Shown piece by piece: positions 62,875 through 64,000 of a stretch of 64,000 bases of DNA (position 1 is its first letter; each line of letters starts with the position of its first letter). The notes under the pieces were generated by a model. It was not told the origin of the DNA and did not search any database. It was given only the letters and a program-made list of their open reading frames with translations. The stretch covers positions 1,181,501-1,245,500 of the forward strand of contig NZ_CP132311.1 of the NCBI RefSeq assembly GCF_030733845.1, in the 5' to 3' direction. A program made the translations under genes and the position numbers. Source of the DNA: Shinella zoogloeoides. GTDB taxonomy: Bacteria > Pseudomonadota > Alphaproteobacteria > Rhizobiales > Rhizobiaceae.

Positions 62875-64000
62875 ATGGCAAAGCTGAAAGTCGACGGAAA
62901 AGAAATCGAAGTCCCGGATCACTTCACGCTGCTTCAGGCGTGCGAGGAGGCCGGCGCCGAAGTTCCGCGCTTCTGTTTCCACGAGCGGCTGTCGGTTGCC
63001 GGCAACTGCCGCATGTGCCTTGTCGAGGTGAAGGGCGGCCCGCCGAAGCCGGCGGCCTCCTGCGCCATGAGCGTGCGCGATCTTCGCCCCGGCCCGAACG
63101 GCGAGTCGCCGGAAGTCTTCACGACCACGCCGATGGTCAAGAAGGCGCGCGAAGGCGTGATGGAGTTCCTGCTCATCAACCACCCGCTGGATTGCCCGAT
63201 CTGCGACCAGGGCGGCGAATGCGACCTGCAGGACCAGGCGATGGCCTTCGGCATCGATAGCTCGCGCTACGCCGAGAACAAGCGCGCGGTCGAGGACAAG
63301 TATATCGGCCCGCTCGTCAAGACGATCATGAATCGTTGCATCCACTGCACGCGCTGCGTCCGCTTCACGACGGAAGTGGCCGGCATCACGGAGCTTGGCC
63401 TGATCGGCCGCGGTGAGGATGCCGAGATCACCACATATCTCGAACAGGCGATGACCTCCGAACTGCAGGGCAATGTGGTCGACCTCTGCCCGGTCGGCGC
63501 GCTCACCTCCAAACCCTTCGCCTTCACGGCCCGCCCGTGGGAGCTGAACAAGACCGAATCCATCGACGTCATGGACGCCGTCGGCTCGGCGATCCGCGTC
63601 GATACGCGCGGCCGCGAGGTCATGCGCATCCTGCCGCGCGTCAATGAAGAGATCAACGAGGAGTGGATCTCCGACAAGACCCGCTTCATCTGGGACGGCC
63701 TGAAGACCCAGCGCCTCGACCGTCCCTATGTCCGCAAGGACGGCCGTCTCCAGCCTGCAAGCTGGGCCGAAGCCTTCGGCGCCATCAAGGCTGCCGTTGC
63801 CGGCAAGCCGGGCGACCGCCTCGGCGCGATCGCCGGCGACCTTGCCTCTGTTGAGGAAATCTATGCGCTGCGCGAACTGATGACCGCGCTCGGCTCCACG
63901 AACGTCGACTGCCGCCAGGACGGCTCGGCGCTCGACCCGTCGCTCGGCCGCGCTAGCTACCTCTTCAACCCGACCATCGAAGGCATCGAGCAGGCCGACG
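62875..64000 (+). CDS. nuoG: NADH-quinone oxidoreductase subunit G (partial)
   Basis: The first 375 codons are in the window; the frame continues past the edge. The N-terminus is a [2Fe-2S] ferredoxin domain ([20 protein letters not shown], then [10 protein letters not shown]). It is followed by the His-Cys cluster region [20 protein letters not shown] and the second 4Fe-4S site [20 protein letters not shown] with [11 protein letters not shown]. The start of the molybdopterin oxidoreductase-like domain follows ([20 protein letters not shown]). ATG 62875 is chosen; it is 118 bases after the preceding gene. Confidence 0.97.
   Translation, partial: MAKLKVDGKEIEVPDHFTLLQACEEAGAEVPRFCFHERLSVAGNCRMCLVEVKGGPPKPAASCAMSVRDLRPGPNGESPEVFTTTPMVKKAREGVMEFLLINHPLDCPICDQGGECDLQDQAMAFGIDSSRYAENKRAVEDKYIGPLVKTIMNRCIHCTRCVRFTTEVAGITELGLIGRGEDAEITTYLEQAMTSELQGNVVDLCPVGALTSKPFAFTARPWELNKTESIDVMDAVGSAIRVDTRGREVMRILPRVNEEINEEWISDKTRFIWDGLKTQRLDRPYVRKDGRLQPASWAEAFGAIKAAVAGKPGDRLGAIAGDLASVEEIYALRELMTALGSTNVDCRQDGSALDPSLGRASYLFNPTIEGIEQAD

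Overview
The window looks like a chromosomal segment of a member of the Rhizobiaceae (Rhizobium, Agrobacterium, Ensifer or Shinella type; the genus cannot be fixed from here). The evidence is high-GC codon use throughout, an alphaproteobacterial complex I operon with extra reading frames between the nuo genes, a clpP-clpX-lon-hupB block, a DUF2842 protein, an alphaproteobacterial-type heme A synthase, a fused SecDF and a hut cluster that uses the HutF/HutG route. I see no phage, insertion sequence, CRISPR array, rRNA or replication origin.

Region by region. 0-8.6 kb is a surface-polysaccharide locus: O-antigen ligase/polymerase (cut by the window edge), initiating sugar transferase, GT4 glycosyltransferase and Wza-like export protein on the minus strand. 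A Wzz/Wzc-like chain-length protein diverges from them, followed by a small secreted PAN-domain protein and a CelD-like acetyltransferase. 8.7-17.7 kb is mostly housekeeping: ctaA, argC, an agmatinase, rplM-rpsI, a thioesterase, an ECHDC3-like crotonase, a higBA toxin-antitoxin pair whose toxin is frameshifted, an EamA transporter and two tandem CoA-binding paralogues. 17.7-23.2 kb holds a homocysteine-forming metY-type enzyme, a cupin, a cytochrome P450, an intact Phd/PIN toxin-antitoxin pair and a periplasmic gamma-glutamyltransferase. 23.4-29.1 kb is the protease/nucleoid block clpP, clpX, lon, hupB, with clear intrinsic terminators between the units. 29.2-42.8 kb carries a secreted phytase/esterase-like protein, a MarR regulator, a YhaO/YhaN (SbcD/SbcC-like) pair, secDF, an FAD oxidoreductase and a LysR regulator. 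42.8-54.3 kb has an amino-acid binding protein, an aldo/keto reductase and a complete histidine utilisation cluster: hutI-hutH-hutG-hutU-yjiH-hutD on the minus strand and hutF-hutC divergent. 54.4-64 kb has a small conserved-looking gene, tRNA-Val, two identical tRNA-Asp genes, an SPFH protein and the start of the nuo operon (nuoA to a truncated nuoG).

How the genes work together. The hut genes encode histidine to urocanate (HutH), imidazolonepropionate (HutU), formiminoglutamate (HutI), formylglutamate (HutF) and glutamate plus formate (HutG). HutC would repress through a 12-bp palindrome that overlaps the -10 elements of both divergent promoters. The nuo operon encodes the peripheral arm of complex I.

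The observations I think most deserve checking are these. NuoE has a C-terminal helix-hairpin-helix-like domain that is repeated in an extra protein between nuoF and nuoG. hutC appears to lack any ATG, GTG or TTG start that preserves its DNA-binding domain. The higB toxin carries a one-base frameshift next to an intact antitoxin. marR has a near-consensus promoter that implies a leaderless mRNA. The Wzc-like protein has a degenerate Walker A loop. I did not find a clearly new multi-gene system.
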